Positions 37,771-48,020 of a stretch of DNA of 64,000 nt are shown in pieces. This DNA is from Channa striata (lineage: Eukaryota > Chordata > Actinopteri > Anabantiformes > Channidae): contig CM065189.1 of NCBI GenBank assembly GCA_033026295.1, positions 13,645,203 to 13,709,202 of the forward strand. The letters run 5' to 3'. The notes beneath the pieces were generated by a model. It had not been told where the DNA came from and ran no database searches. It saw only the letters and a program-made list of their open reading frames with translations. The translations under genes and the position numbers were made by a program. Numbering within the stretch: position 1 is the first letter of the stretch; each line of letters begins with the position of its first letter.

Positions 37771-38462
37771 TTATGTAAATTTAGGGTATTTTGAATAAAG
37801 TAATTGCAACATTTGGGAAAGTTAAAGAGCAAATATAAAAGGATGTGTTGACTACAAAACAATAATGTTCCTGATACAGAATAGATAAAAACATAAAAAA
37901 CTAAATGATGGAAAACTTTGTGAGAAGATTTACTGCATAAATGTATAAAGGAAAACAGCCTTGTGCCAAAACAGGAATCCTGAGATGATACTGGGTCTGT
38001 ATTGAATCCACTGGCCATTCTTAGCAGGCATATATATTCATTCTTAGTAAGAATATACACTTTGGTTGCACGAAAGAAAACACATTTGCCTTTTATATGT
38101 CGAGCAAATGTTGTCGTCTTCAAACTTTCCTCCTCTAACTCCGAGTCGCATTCAGAACGTTGTGGGTTTTTGTTGCTGAAGTCCTGCCTCAGCCACATGT
38201 TGTGCTGATAATGAAAAGCCGTTTTGTTATCACGGAGGTTTGCTGCTTCTATCACCAAACTGTACCAGCTACAATTCTTCAAGATTTCTAAACTCCCACA
38301 ACACAGCCGATGTGCTTCCATCAGAAAAAAAAAAAAAAAAAAAACATCCACTACCAACTTTTCAACAGCCACTTCCTCCATTTTTAGCCTGTTTGTTGTT
38401 GACTGGCTGCACATCGTCCATGCAGGCGTCGTCTTTTGTGCCGTTAAGTCAGTCACTGTCAC
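37755..38462 (-). other. Unassigned 235-codon open frame, probably non-genic
   Basis: This is the longest open frame in the window, starting MTVTDLTAQKTTP and containing an uninterrupted Phe run where it crosses the poly-A tract at 38325-38344. The C-terminal half is Phe/Leu/Tyr/Cys-rich, as expected from AT-rich DNA. I recognise no domain, there is no splice or promoter signal I can point to, and part of it overlaps a dispersed repeat. Its position inside an sgcz intron on the same strand would allow an intronic gene or a decayed element, but chance is the simplest reading. Confidence 0.15.
38325..38344 (+). repeat. Poly-A run (20 nt)
   Basis: A homopolymer A run on the plus strand. Confidence 0.95.
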
Positions 38463-38949
38463 GAATGCCTCATAAAATGTTGAACCGTGTTGCTTAGAAA
38501 GGTGCCAGGCTCAGCACTTTTACAAACCTGCGACTCTCTGTCTGTCTCCTGGTTGCTCCCCACACACTTCATATTGAAACAGCAGCGTTCGAAAAAAGCC
38601 GAATGCTGTGAACACGGTGGCAATCCCGGCAAAGGCTTTTTAAAAACCCTGGCGTGGAATTCCGAGAGTGTTCTCTGGAAAGGAGGCTGCAGGCCGTGTT
38701 GTTTCTGTGCGCTGGCACAACCCACCCGCAGTATATTGCCGTGTTTATGGCTCTTCAGCTTCAATTACATGTGTTTTCAACATTTTTAGGAAACCAAACA
38801 GAATAGATAATTCAAATCATCTCTGGCATCTGAACAGCCTCTTTGCTATTTTGTCACTGTTTGGACGTTTTTATCTGAATGAGGCATCTGCTATTGAAGC
38901 GAGATTCCTGACACATTTGATAAATAATACATATAAATCTATGTTGCCA

Positions 38950-39176
38950 CATTGGCATCGTGGTGGAGTGGTTTGCGCTGCTGCCTCACAGCTAGTTCTC
39001 AGTTCAAGTCCCTTTATGTGGGGAGTTTGCGTGCTCTCCTCGGGTTTGTGTGTTTCCTCCAGGTTCTACAGTTTCCTCCCACAGTGCAAAACATAAATGT
39101 GAGTATGAATTATTTCCTGTGTGTGTGTGTCTCTCTGTGTTGACCCTGATATAGACCGGTGACCTATCCAAGCTCA
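38950..39176 (+). repeat. Teleost dispersed repeat (GTGGTGGAGTGGTTTGCGCT type)
   Basis: It shows, in order, CGTGGTGGAGTGGTTTGCGC, CTGCCTCACAGC, TCAGTTCAAGTCCC, GTGGGGAGTTTGCGTGCTCT, GTTTCCTCC and TTTCCTCCCACAGTGCAAA. GACCGGTGACCTATCCA closes it. This is the well-known order of a high-copy fish repeat with a tRNA-like A/B-box head (TGGTGGAGTGG, GTTCAAGTCCC). Confidence 0.8.
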
Positions 39177-39189
39177 GCCACTCCAGCAG

Positions 39190-39480
39190 TTAACCGGTAA
39201 AATAATGCCTGGGTAAACTGATGCCTGGGTAAACTGATGCTGTAGATACAGGAAGTAGCACCATCCACTGGCACAGCAAGAATATTTAAACACTTTCTTG
39301 ATCTTAGTGGAGTAAAAATACTGAATTCACTGATCAGGAAGTTCCTGTGCATGTTGAAGAAAGACGCTTGTGGCATTTGATGGGAGCAGCTGGAAAGCAA
39401 ACCAACAACCTCGGCTTTCGCCCTACGTCTTGAGTCACAGCTGCCCAACCACAGTATTTGTAAAAGCCTTAGCCTTAAAC
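39190..39480 (-). repeat. Degenerate tRNA-like repeat with local 16-bp duplication
   Basis: ATGCCTGGGTAAACTG is repeated twice in direct tandem near 39206-39238. The far end (about 39400-39445) reads, on the plus strand, CAAACCAACAACCTCGGCTT then GAGTCACAGCTGCCC. That is the reverse of a tRNA-like head such as those of the neighbouring fish repeats. Confidence 0.5.
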
Positions 39481-40943
39481 CAGTCAATCACTGTCAAAGT
39501 TCCATGATGGCAAATTTTTTAAATCTGGCTTTGGTCTCATCTTGACATCACGTCTAAGCTACCAGAACCGCTACCTACACATCAAGTGATCCTCACCATA
39601 TGGATGGAGAGAAAGAAGAGCGGTGCGTGCTGTTGTTGCCCTGGAGGCCAAAGAACGTTTTTTTCTGTGTAAAGACGCTGACGGCATCTGGGAATGTTCC
39701 TCCTCTCCCCTTCTGGTCCTGAAAACCTTCAGAGACTCTCAGCAACTCAAGTAGGCATCACTAAGTATGAGCTCTATAAAAGTTGGGCCTTGTGACACTC
39801 AAATACATTTATTTGGAAACTATTATTAACAAAATAATTCATATAAGTTTATCATTTCATTTTAACCATTATTGTATTAATCTAGTCATTAGTTATTAGA
39901 TCAATAAATACACATTTATATTTCCTGTCATGTGTCTCTATTCTTCTGTTCATACAGGACAGAGATCAATCATCTCAAAATTCACTGCCTTTTTTATTTG
40001 AAGAGGTGAAACACCACAAAAAAATCCAGTTCTTACTGATTAGCTGCCTTTTGGACAACCATAACCTGGATGACTAAGACTCTTATTTCATGCTGGAGTT
40101 TTTGATGGTGCAAACATTCTAGTTGGTATGAAATTGAAATTCAGGTCTGGAGTCATTAGATTTTTTAACTCATCAAATGCTTGTTCCCCACACTCGGTTT
40201 GCATTCAAAACTCCCTTTGCCCAAATATAACTTGATGTTAAGTGTCTGATCCAATCTCTCATCTCCTCTTTTCAGTGCGTTGCATTGTTCGTGGTGCCCC
40301 CAGCATACAACAAGCCAAATTACCTGCAAATCCCTGCGTGCTCAGTTAAATATAACAAGAAAAATTAATCTGCAGAAGTTATGTACCCAATAACTGCAAA
40401 CACACTGTTTCCTGAGAGTCATTTTGTGATCTGTACTTTATCATGTAAAGTGTGTACAATCTATCTTTCTTTGTTTCTCTCTTTTTCTCTCCCCTTCTCT
40501 CACTGTTTAACTTAAAGATGGATCATTAGTTTTAAATGGATTTCAATCCGCTCATTACATGTCCCATTTACCTTCAAAGCATAACGCTCTACTTTTCATA
40601 ACAAGTTAAAAAAGGGGGTGGGGGGGATATAGGCAGAACAAAGAAATGTACATGTGGGAAGATCTGGACAGAATGAGAACAAGAGCGAGAGAAACGTGCA
40701 TGCAAAGACAGTTGGTTAAGACGAGGACGCAGACAGATGAGGTCAATGATATGAGAAAAACAACGAAAAACAAAACTGTACTTTGTTTCTGTTGTCACCG
40801 CATACACGAGTAGTAATATTAAATACCCCTCAATAAAAAAATAACACTTCACGATAATACTAGGCTTCAGCCCATTGTGTCTTTCCCGATCATTTAACAT
40901 CTAATGACTAAAGACAGAGATGGCAGATGTGAAGCATGTAATC

Positions 40944-40945
<2 letters not shown>

Positions 40946-40975
<30 letters not shown>
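40946..40975 (+). repeat. (TG)n microsatellite
   Basis: Fifteen TG units. Confidence 0.97.
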
Positions 40976-40978
<3 letters not shown>

Positions 40979-43348
40979 CCTTTAAATGTCACTTCCTGAT
41001 GTATTCATTGCAATGACAATGTTGTATGTGACGTGATTTGTTGTTTCAAATGCCATTTGCATGAGGTTTTTATTGTGTGGACCAGGAGTAAGTTATTCTT
41101 TTTTTTCATGGTTTCCAGTCACTGGCTGCTTCCTTTCCATGTTGCTTCACCACACGGTTTCATCCGCTTACTTATCTGCACTGACCTGTGCACTGACCCA
41201 GTGTTCCCACTCATCTCTCTCTCTCTCTCAGTGTCTTTCCATCCACGCCTAGACCCAAACCACCCTCCAGATACTATTGGTGTCCGTCAACTAATCCAAC
41301 TCCACCTGGTTCCTCCATTCCCCAAAAAGTCCCCATCCAAATCCCCCGAGCACGTACATGCATGTATTCTTTCCTCAAATGCCCATTTTGCTTTGCTTTC
41401 AGCCACTCTTTTGTCTCTCTCTGCCTCTGTGAAGTAATTTCAATTTCTCTCTGTTTCTGAATTATATCTAAGACTCGTTTTAATTAAAGGTTATTGCTTG
41501 AAATTTTACGGTGACAAAAGAGAAGGACAGGGAAAAGAAAGAATTAAGACAAAAGCCTCCCACTGCAACAAGGATTTGGCAATCACAAGTTACAAGAATC
41601 ACTGAGCAACAACACTACTTGTTAGTCTTTCTTGTCATATCCCGGACGGGCTCAGCAACAAAAAACACGTGGAACTAGATTTAAGGATCCATGAATGTAT
41701 GTAGCCTTGGAAGAACCAAAAGGACAAATACTGGAACGTTCAACGTGAACATAAAAAACTCAAATCAATTAACTAAAATTAATATTATCTTTAACTAGGA
41801 CTGAAATTCTTGTAATTTTGATGAGCCATTGATGATGCAGCTGGTAAATAAGATGCAAAACGATTTAATGCATGATTGAATCCCAAAATTAAATGCTCGA
41901 GAAGAGAAACAAGCAACTGGTGTTGTATTACGATTCTCCACGGTTAAACATTTCAGAAGTCTGGCATGTCACGTAGTGTCGTCAGCCTATCCAGATGTCA
42001 AATTCACGGCCTCTTTTTCACACTGATCAGAGAAAAACATGTAATTCCAACTTATCTTTGTTGTCAACCGCTGCTCCCGTACTTCAGTTCAATTTTTATA
42101 ACTTCTGTATATTTTTCACTTGTACCAAAAGAAAGAAACTGTTGCCATTCTGCACACCCTGAATTAATCCCTATTTTATTTCCATATCTGGCTATCTACT
42201 GCTTCTTCGATTCACCCTGCAGGAGCCAGTTTGATTTAATCTATACACTAAATTCCATCCTCTCCTGCTGAACTCCTTCCCTCCGTCCCCCTCCTCTGCC
42301 CCCTGCCTTTTTGTTCTTTTATCTTTTGATTGTCCTCTTCATCACCCCAACCCATTCCTGCCTCCGTTTCCATCCACCCTGTTTAGTGTCTGATCTTAGT
42401 GTCAGTTGTTTTCTTCCTCTGGTGCTTCTCGTTCTTGTAAAGAGCATAAAACTCACCTGACGCTAATGCTGCGCGTGTTATGAAACCTATATGCCCCTAT
42501 TTCAGTAAATGCAGCTGCCCTGCATATCATGCAGACTGCATGTGTAAACATAACCCAAACGCACATTTCTATGATAAAAGTCCATTTTCTTGAGTCCACT
42601 AAAGTTCACTGCTAGTGTAAACACGAGTCACTTTGATCATCGTTTTTTTCTTCTCTCGCCGTTTGTGTTTTCCTCTCTGGTCAAAAGCCACTTCAGCTAA
42701 ATTCTGTCTTAAAATACACGAATGAGGTTGAGCCACTGGTAATGAAGGGACAGATACGTAAAAGACACGTCAGGAGAGAGAGTAAAAAGAAGATACACAA
42801 ACACATGCCTTTGGCTGGCGTGGTACACCCTCACACGGAGACAGCCGGACCACCAGTGATGTCATCGTAAGCATCAGACTGAGGTCCATGTTATAATTAC
42901 TACTGTCAGCGACCAACCTCCAAACTGTAACAGTTTACATAACTTTAATTACTGCATCTTCACAAAGTCTAAATTACAAGTAAAAAAGCTAATAAAAGTC
43001 AGCATCCACCCTGCTCTTTCTGTGCCGCGCATGTTTCGTCCACTGTAGCCTGGAGGCTTTTTACTCCCTCTGCCATCGGCACACATCTTTCTGCAGAGAG
43101 CTGATAACAAGCCGTGAGCGCACAGTAGCACAGGAATGGTTAGTCGGCTAACTCAGAAGCTTGAGGTTTTCCATAACAGCCCATTTTCTCTAAATTGTTA
43201 TTTGAGGTGTTATTGTCTTAGAAATTATTTACACGAATATAAAATCATTGACTTTCCTATCAAACTAAAAGCCACACCACTTGTTTGACGCACACACCCC
43301 TCACAAACATACAGATAAAGAGACGGAATATTATTTTGGAGTACTTAC

Positions 43349-43421
43349 TTTAGGTCCTGGAAGGGTTCTGCCCTTACATGTGACGTCTCCACAGAGTGAC
43401 TGAACACCACACCTTCATTCC
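43349..43421 (-). CDS. sgcz: Zeta-sarcoglycan internal coding exon (second of four)
   Basis: This is a 73-nt exon on the minus strand. The acceptor is CTCTCTCCAG and the donor is AAA/GTAAGTA, both strong. The first two bases complete a Gly codon (GGG) with the G that ends the upstream exon. The 23 full codons read NEGVVFSHSVETSHVRA then EPFQDL, and the last two bases (AA) pair with the G of the next exon to give Lys. The (G)xEG.VF.(H/K)S(V/I)ET..(V/I)RA(E/D)P pattern is a hallmark of the sarcoglycan extracellular region. It lies 1,655 bp downstream of the previous exon and 22,650 bp upstream of the next. It was recognised by peptide pattern plus splice signals, being too short to stand out as an open frame alone. 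Confidence 0.93.
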
Positions 43422-45076
43422 CTGGAGAGAGCACAGAGGTAGAGAATAAATCACGGATTTTGTGTGGACGAGTCTGCACGAGATTGCATCAGAGCTCTGT
43501 TTTTCAGAGCTGTGACAGACACTTAAAATGTGTGACACAGTGCCTGGACCCCCTGTGTGTCATATGAGTTATGCTCAAATACATCCACATTTCCAGAGGA
43601 AATATATACATGTATTGCTTGCATTTGGTATTAATATTCGTGTTATCAGAAGTATGGAATTGTGTCGATTGGGGAGGTGAGAAATGTGTAACATGTTGGA
43701 GACAAGGGTTTCCTGTCTCACGCTGGACGTCAGTTTTGACATTTCCGATGTTTAATCAAAGAGATAATCTCCATAATTAACAACATCTCAGTCAACGTTT
43801 TTGCTTTATTAAGTCCTTATTATAAGTAAATGGAACCTAGGTGGCGATAAAGTTCCTCTAAAAGATAGCTGGGAGGGACTCGAATGCAAAACAGCTGAAT
43901 GCAGTGTGATCCTATCTGTTTTTAGGAGAGGTTGGCTCTCACATAATGCAGTGTTTAACCCCCCATGTCCAGCAGGCACCTCTGCTTTAGCCTGCAGCCC
44001 TGAACAGATGCTTGGGGGAAGTGCCGGTCATGACACCAGCTGAGGCTGTAGAACGCGTGTTGGAAACTCAGCGCCGCTACAAACCTAATACTGCACAGGG
44101 GGACTCTGACAAATGGCAGGCACACAGACAGCAAAGAGGAGCAGCACATGCCAGTTTTCATTTGAGAAGGTTCAAGGAGATGCTGGGAAAGACACATGGC
44201 GGAGAAGGTGCGGCTGAAGCCTTAAAGGCCACACATACGCTGTCATGGCAGGACTGACATTGGACTGTAAACAGTGTAAAGTTTGCTTTTGGTGTTTCGA
44301 GATTCAAACAACTTTATTAATCCCAGTTGGAAATTGCTTTGCATTTTCACAGCTGCTCTCTGCTTCACAAGAAGGGAAAAGAAAAACACAAAAGAGGAGC
44401 AAAACCAACTTTGTGCAGCGGACGCAGTTGGTTTCTGATACTCTGGTGATACTGCGGGGATTTTATGAAGAAGAACAAACTCTGTAGAAGCAACCGCACA
44501 GTAACAAAGGTCTAAAAATTAAAGTGTAATAACCCTTTAAGAAATACAGCACAGCCTTAGAAAGATGAAGGCAGTAGGACATTACATCAAGGTGCAAAAG
44601 ACAAAGACAATCAATAAAAAGATGCAAAATATCTTCATTTTTAGGAAACAGGTAAGTCTGCAGTTTCTATCTACAGCATATAACCTAAATTATCAACACA
44701 TTAGTGTGTTGTGTTTCTGATAGTTTAACCTAAAGGTTAAATTTAAGCTTGCACATTATATATTTATAGTTTTAGTTTTATTTTTTGCTGTGAGACTATA
44801 TTGGCATTGTGACCATTAAACAGTATTGAGGTTATTAATTGATATTGGAATCCTCATTATAAGCTGAAACAGTGAGAAAACATGATGCGGTTATTATCAT
44901 CATTGGTTGTCATCTGGACGCAAAATGTGTTTCCCATTGTGTTTATGTTGATTCATTAATTACTATTCTCTAATTACTCTACTTACTCTAATTGCTATTA
45001 GTTAAAGTGAAATCAAACCAAGGACGAGATGGAAGCGGAAACGTATGAACACTGTTCAAAACGTTTTGCCTGGTAC
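43422..45076 (-). other. sgcz: Short sgcz intron (1,655 bp)
   Basis: The intron runs from donor GTACCAG to acceptor CTCTCTCCAG on the minus strand. It contains a relatively GC-rich patch at about 43.95-44.26 kb with an 81-codon plus-strand frame (starting MGEVPVMTPAEAVERVLETQ) that I cannot assign. A retroelement-tail-like ACTTTATTAATCCCAGTTGG lies at about 44309-44328. Confidence 0.85.
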
Positions 45077-45199
45077 CTGTGACTCGGAGTTTCTCCGTTC
45101 CAATGCTGACCTCCTCTTCATCTGCTGAGAACAGCACCGTCTCTCCATCTGCGCTCCTCACCTCAAACCTCTGACACTGGGCCTCCACCATCTCCGAAC
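45077..45199 (-). CDS. sgcz: Zeta-sarcoglycan internal coding exon (first of four in window)
   Basis: This exon encodes part of the extracellular domain of a sarcoglycan, a single-pass type II membrane glycoprotein of the dystrophin-associated complex at the muscle plasma membrane. It is 123 nt long, begins with two bases of a split codon (phase 1) and ends with one base of the next. It translates to 40 full codons, running from SEMVEAQCQRFEVRS through LFSADEEEVSIGTEKLRV. The VEAQC.RFEV and LFSAD.(E/D)E.(S/T)IG.EKL motifs are characteristic of the gamma/delta/zeta family, and Gln-Cys after VEA favours zeta over delta. On the minus strand the acceptor is a TTTACAG just upstream and the donor is ACAG/GTACC. 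It splices in phase to exon 43349-43421. The family call is very secure; zeta rather than delta or gamma is an inference from residue choices. Confidence 0.93.
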
Positions 45200-45264
45200 C
45201 TGTAAATGTGGGAGAGACAGGGGAGCGCGGGGTTAAACTGAGAGCACGAGAACAGCGGCGGCAC

Positions 45265-45696
45265 TTACAGTTCACCCTCTGATGGACGTCTCAAAAACCC
45301 GTTCCCTATGAATAACCACAGTGGGATTTGACCTCTCAACTCCAGAAACTCTGAGGCTCGTCCTGCTGTGACGATATCAGTACACACATGGGTTTGATTG
45401 AGCACAGACTCACAACTCGCACGACCCGAGCTACTGTGATATGTAATCAGCAGGAACCTATGAAAGAAATCTGTGTGTGGTACAACATCCCACTTAGTCT
45501 GGATAAGCCACCGAGCAGGCTGTGCTCCAACAATTCCTGTTGGAACTACTGTATCGACAACATAGTCCACATGAAAACTGTCAGGAGCTGAGCTTTGTGG
45601 ATTAACAAAAGGAGGAGAGGGGCTTTTTTCCGGGGAAAACATATATGCTAATGTTACTAATTGACTAATAAATTTACACAATTTGTGATATGACAT
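45265..45696 (-). other. Unassigned 143-codon open frame upstream of exon 45077-45199
   Basis: The frame starts MSYHKLCKFISQLVTLAYMF and lies on the sgcz sense strand, 66 bp before the exon. I see no domain and no similarity to the sarcoglycan N-terminal region. The correct acceptor for the exon (TTTACAG) excludes it from the mature message unless an alternative first exon uses it. It may be a decayed repeat or chance. Confidence 0.15.
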
Positions 45697-45764
45697 GTTG
45701 TGTGTTAAATGCCTTTAGTACAGAAGCTGAGGCTGCACTTATGTCTTTTAAAGCCAATTATCCT

Positions 45765-46436
45765 GTGATAACAGGATGATTATCTGATTATTTTTGGAAA
45801 ACTAAAAGGGCATTTCTTCACCTGTTTTCTTATTCTGCCATCTTTCCTGGAACATCCATCCAATAAATAAACCCTGTCTCCAAAAAATACAACCCATACA
45901 GCTAAAGTGCAAATCATGATTACAGTTGTATGCAAAATGTACACAATCATAAAACACTTAATAATGCTCTACAGCAGGATCACATATTTTAGCAGAAAAC
46001 AAAGCTGGACATTTTACAGTCTTTGACGGACAAAAATATATTGTCTGGTAACATTTCATTGATATGTTCAGTATATTTGTAACTCGCCAGTTATATCTAA
46101 TGGAGACAGATTACTACAGTTTATTTATCCTGTGCTTCCACACTCTTCTTTCTAAGGATGTTTTGCAGGAATGTATGTTTTGTTCTGGGCATGTTTTTAA
46201 ATGTGTGATATTACAACATTAGAGAGGAGAAGACTTATAGAACATTAGAACAGTGCAGGCTAATAATAAACCACATCACCAGGTATTTGAAGGACTTATT
46301 TTCTCAGCTCTCACAGTCATGGCTACTTGGGGGTATCAGCTGCCTCCAATATGACAATGTTTTTTGTTATTTTGAGATAATGAGAAAAATCATCACATTA
46401 GGACGAAAAATAACAAGATAATTATCCTGTTATCAC
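45765..46436. mobile_element. MITE-like element bounded by 31-bp inverted repeats
   Basis: The arm at 45765-45795 (GTGATAACAGGATGATTATC onward) matches the reverse complement of 46406-46436 at 28 of 31 positions, with 610 bp between. The interior has no open frame of note. A related arm occurs at 6929-6957. This layout fits a small non-autonomous DNA transposon or two members of one repeat family in opposite orientation. Confidence 0.5.
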
Positions 46437-47373
46437 AAATTTTAAGTTTCTGCGTCCATGGCCATCTCAGCTTCCACTCGTTCGTCACCATACACGCAAT
46501 TTTTCACAACGTGTGCAGTGTGAACATGAGCACAATAATAACCATCTGATCTTTTTTGTTCATCTTGCCAGTAATATGTAGGTAGCTACTGTTAATTCTG
46601 TGTAAATTAAGAGCGTTTGGTCAATTAATTTGCTCCTGCAAATGTCTCTCCCACTGATAACACCAAAGTAATTCTGCTGTCACCAATAACAACAGGTCTC
46701 CTCATTAGGCAGACATGTTAATTGATGCACTGATTTAAATAATCACTTCCTGACAGGATTTCCTCTGTTGTCACAAGTGCCTCCCTCAGCAGGATCCCTC
46801 AGGAATAATAAAGCTTTTAGAATATTTCACTGATGAAGAGATGTGCTAGAGAAAGATGCTAAAAAAAGCGTAATAGTGCAGCACATGTGACTCAGGTCCT
46901 CCCTTTATTATGCAAAACCGGGAGTCTGATTTTACATATAAAAGGTAATTGCTAATACAGTAGATACACTCCTTGGCAACTTTTGTTATTTCTAATGATG
47001 AATATGCATTCAAGTTTGTGTTGATAAAAATGTCTCAATCAAAGATGAAACTTTTCATTGCAGTGTTCTGCACATATTGTGCCGAATATTAAACCATGGT
47101 GCTACAGCTCAGTGATGGAGTACTACCACTTTCAAATACAAACAGAATTTAGCATAAGGGATATATTTTCACTTTTGGGTGTTAATTTTGGCCTTGTGAT
47201 AAAAAATGGATTGTAAAGGTTTACACATACTTGTAGAAACAATCAAAATCTGGTCAGTAATCATTTCAGCAAAAATTTGCCCCTGATTCATGAGCAGCTG
47301 CTGAAGCCAAACCCCGCTGCCACATCTCTGACCACAGAGGCAGTGGTCTTTGAGACTCCAGAAGTCTAGCCTA

Positions 47374-48020
47374 CGTGTCTATGCAAAGTTGGAAGAAACC
47401 TGGAGTGTGTGGAGGAAACGGGAAAAGACACGGAATACAGACAAGCTGTGGTGAAATTTTAATTTTCTGTCTGTGTGAGACATGCACGCTAGATGATGTC
47501 TGGAGGATGGAGGAGAACATAATCCAGTGTTTTGCATTCAGACATGCAGCTAACAGTGGGAGACAGTCCGGGCGAGACGCATTCACACTCGTAAAGAAAT
47601 ACTCCAGCTAATCGGGCAACGGTTGGTGCTTGGGCACTTCAATCAGGCTGCGGGACGTGACGTAAAAAAAGCTGCGGACAACGCTAACAATCCTATAAAT
47701 TTACTAAATCAAAGTTTACAAATTTTATATCTAAATACATTTACTGTCAAGAGTAAATGCATTTAAACGCATCTGCAGTATTAGTATGAGTCCTTCACCT
47801 TCTTGTGTTTGTATTTTTCCGGTTTCGCGGTAGTTGCATCAATATGATATTAATATTTCCTCCTCTATTCACACATGAGCTGGGGTGGAGATAATCCAGA
47901 CTTTGCACTAGGGAGCAGGCTGGAGAAGATCCAGCTAATGTCCGGGGCTTTGCATTCACACAGACACTCCACCCGGTAAACTCTGGATTACGTCTGGATT
48001 CTGCTGCGTGTCTGAAAGCG
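47374..48020. repeat. Dispersed repeat with ATAATCCAGACTTTG motif
   Basis: ATAATCCAGACTTTGCACTA then GGGAGC at 47891-47916 is closely repeated as ATCATCCAGACTTTGTATGA then GGGAGC at 53792-53816. Upstream, 47490-47560 carries a similar series (CATAATCCAGTGTTTTGCAT, TCAGACATGCAG). Together they suggest copies of one fish repeat family; the edges are uncertain. Confidence 0.4.

Larger units (their letters stand above)
20699..43348 (-). other. sgcz: Long sgcz intron (22,650 bp)
   Basis: The intron lies between donor GTAAGTA at 43348 and acceptor ACTTCTCAG at 20699 on the minus strand. It holds a hAT remnant at 30.85 kb, fish dispersed repeats at 35.25, 37.56, 38.95 and 39.2 kb, and microsatellites at 33.19, 37.18 and 40.95 kb. 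20.7-30.8 kb, 31.3-35.2 kb and 39.5-43.3 kb show no gene or element I can name. Confidence 0.85.

Noticed and set aside
38668..39096. 142-codon plus-strand frame
   Set aside because: Its second half is the translation of a dispersed fish repeat and its first half has no domain.
45255..45300. GTAAGT donor-like site on the minus strand near 45263, considered as the end of a preceding sgcz exon
   Set aside because: The exon before 45077-45199 must end with one base of a split codon after a threonine/isoleucine-like sequence; the bases here do not encode a sarcoglycan segment.
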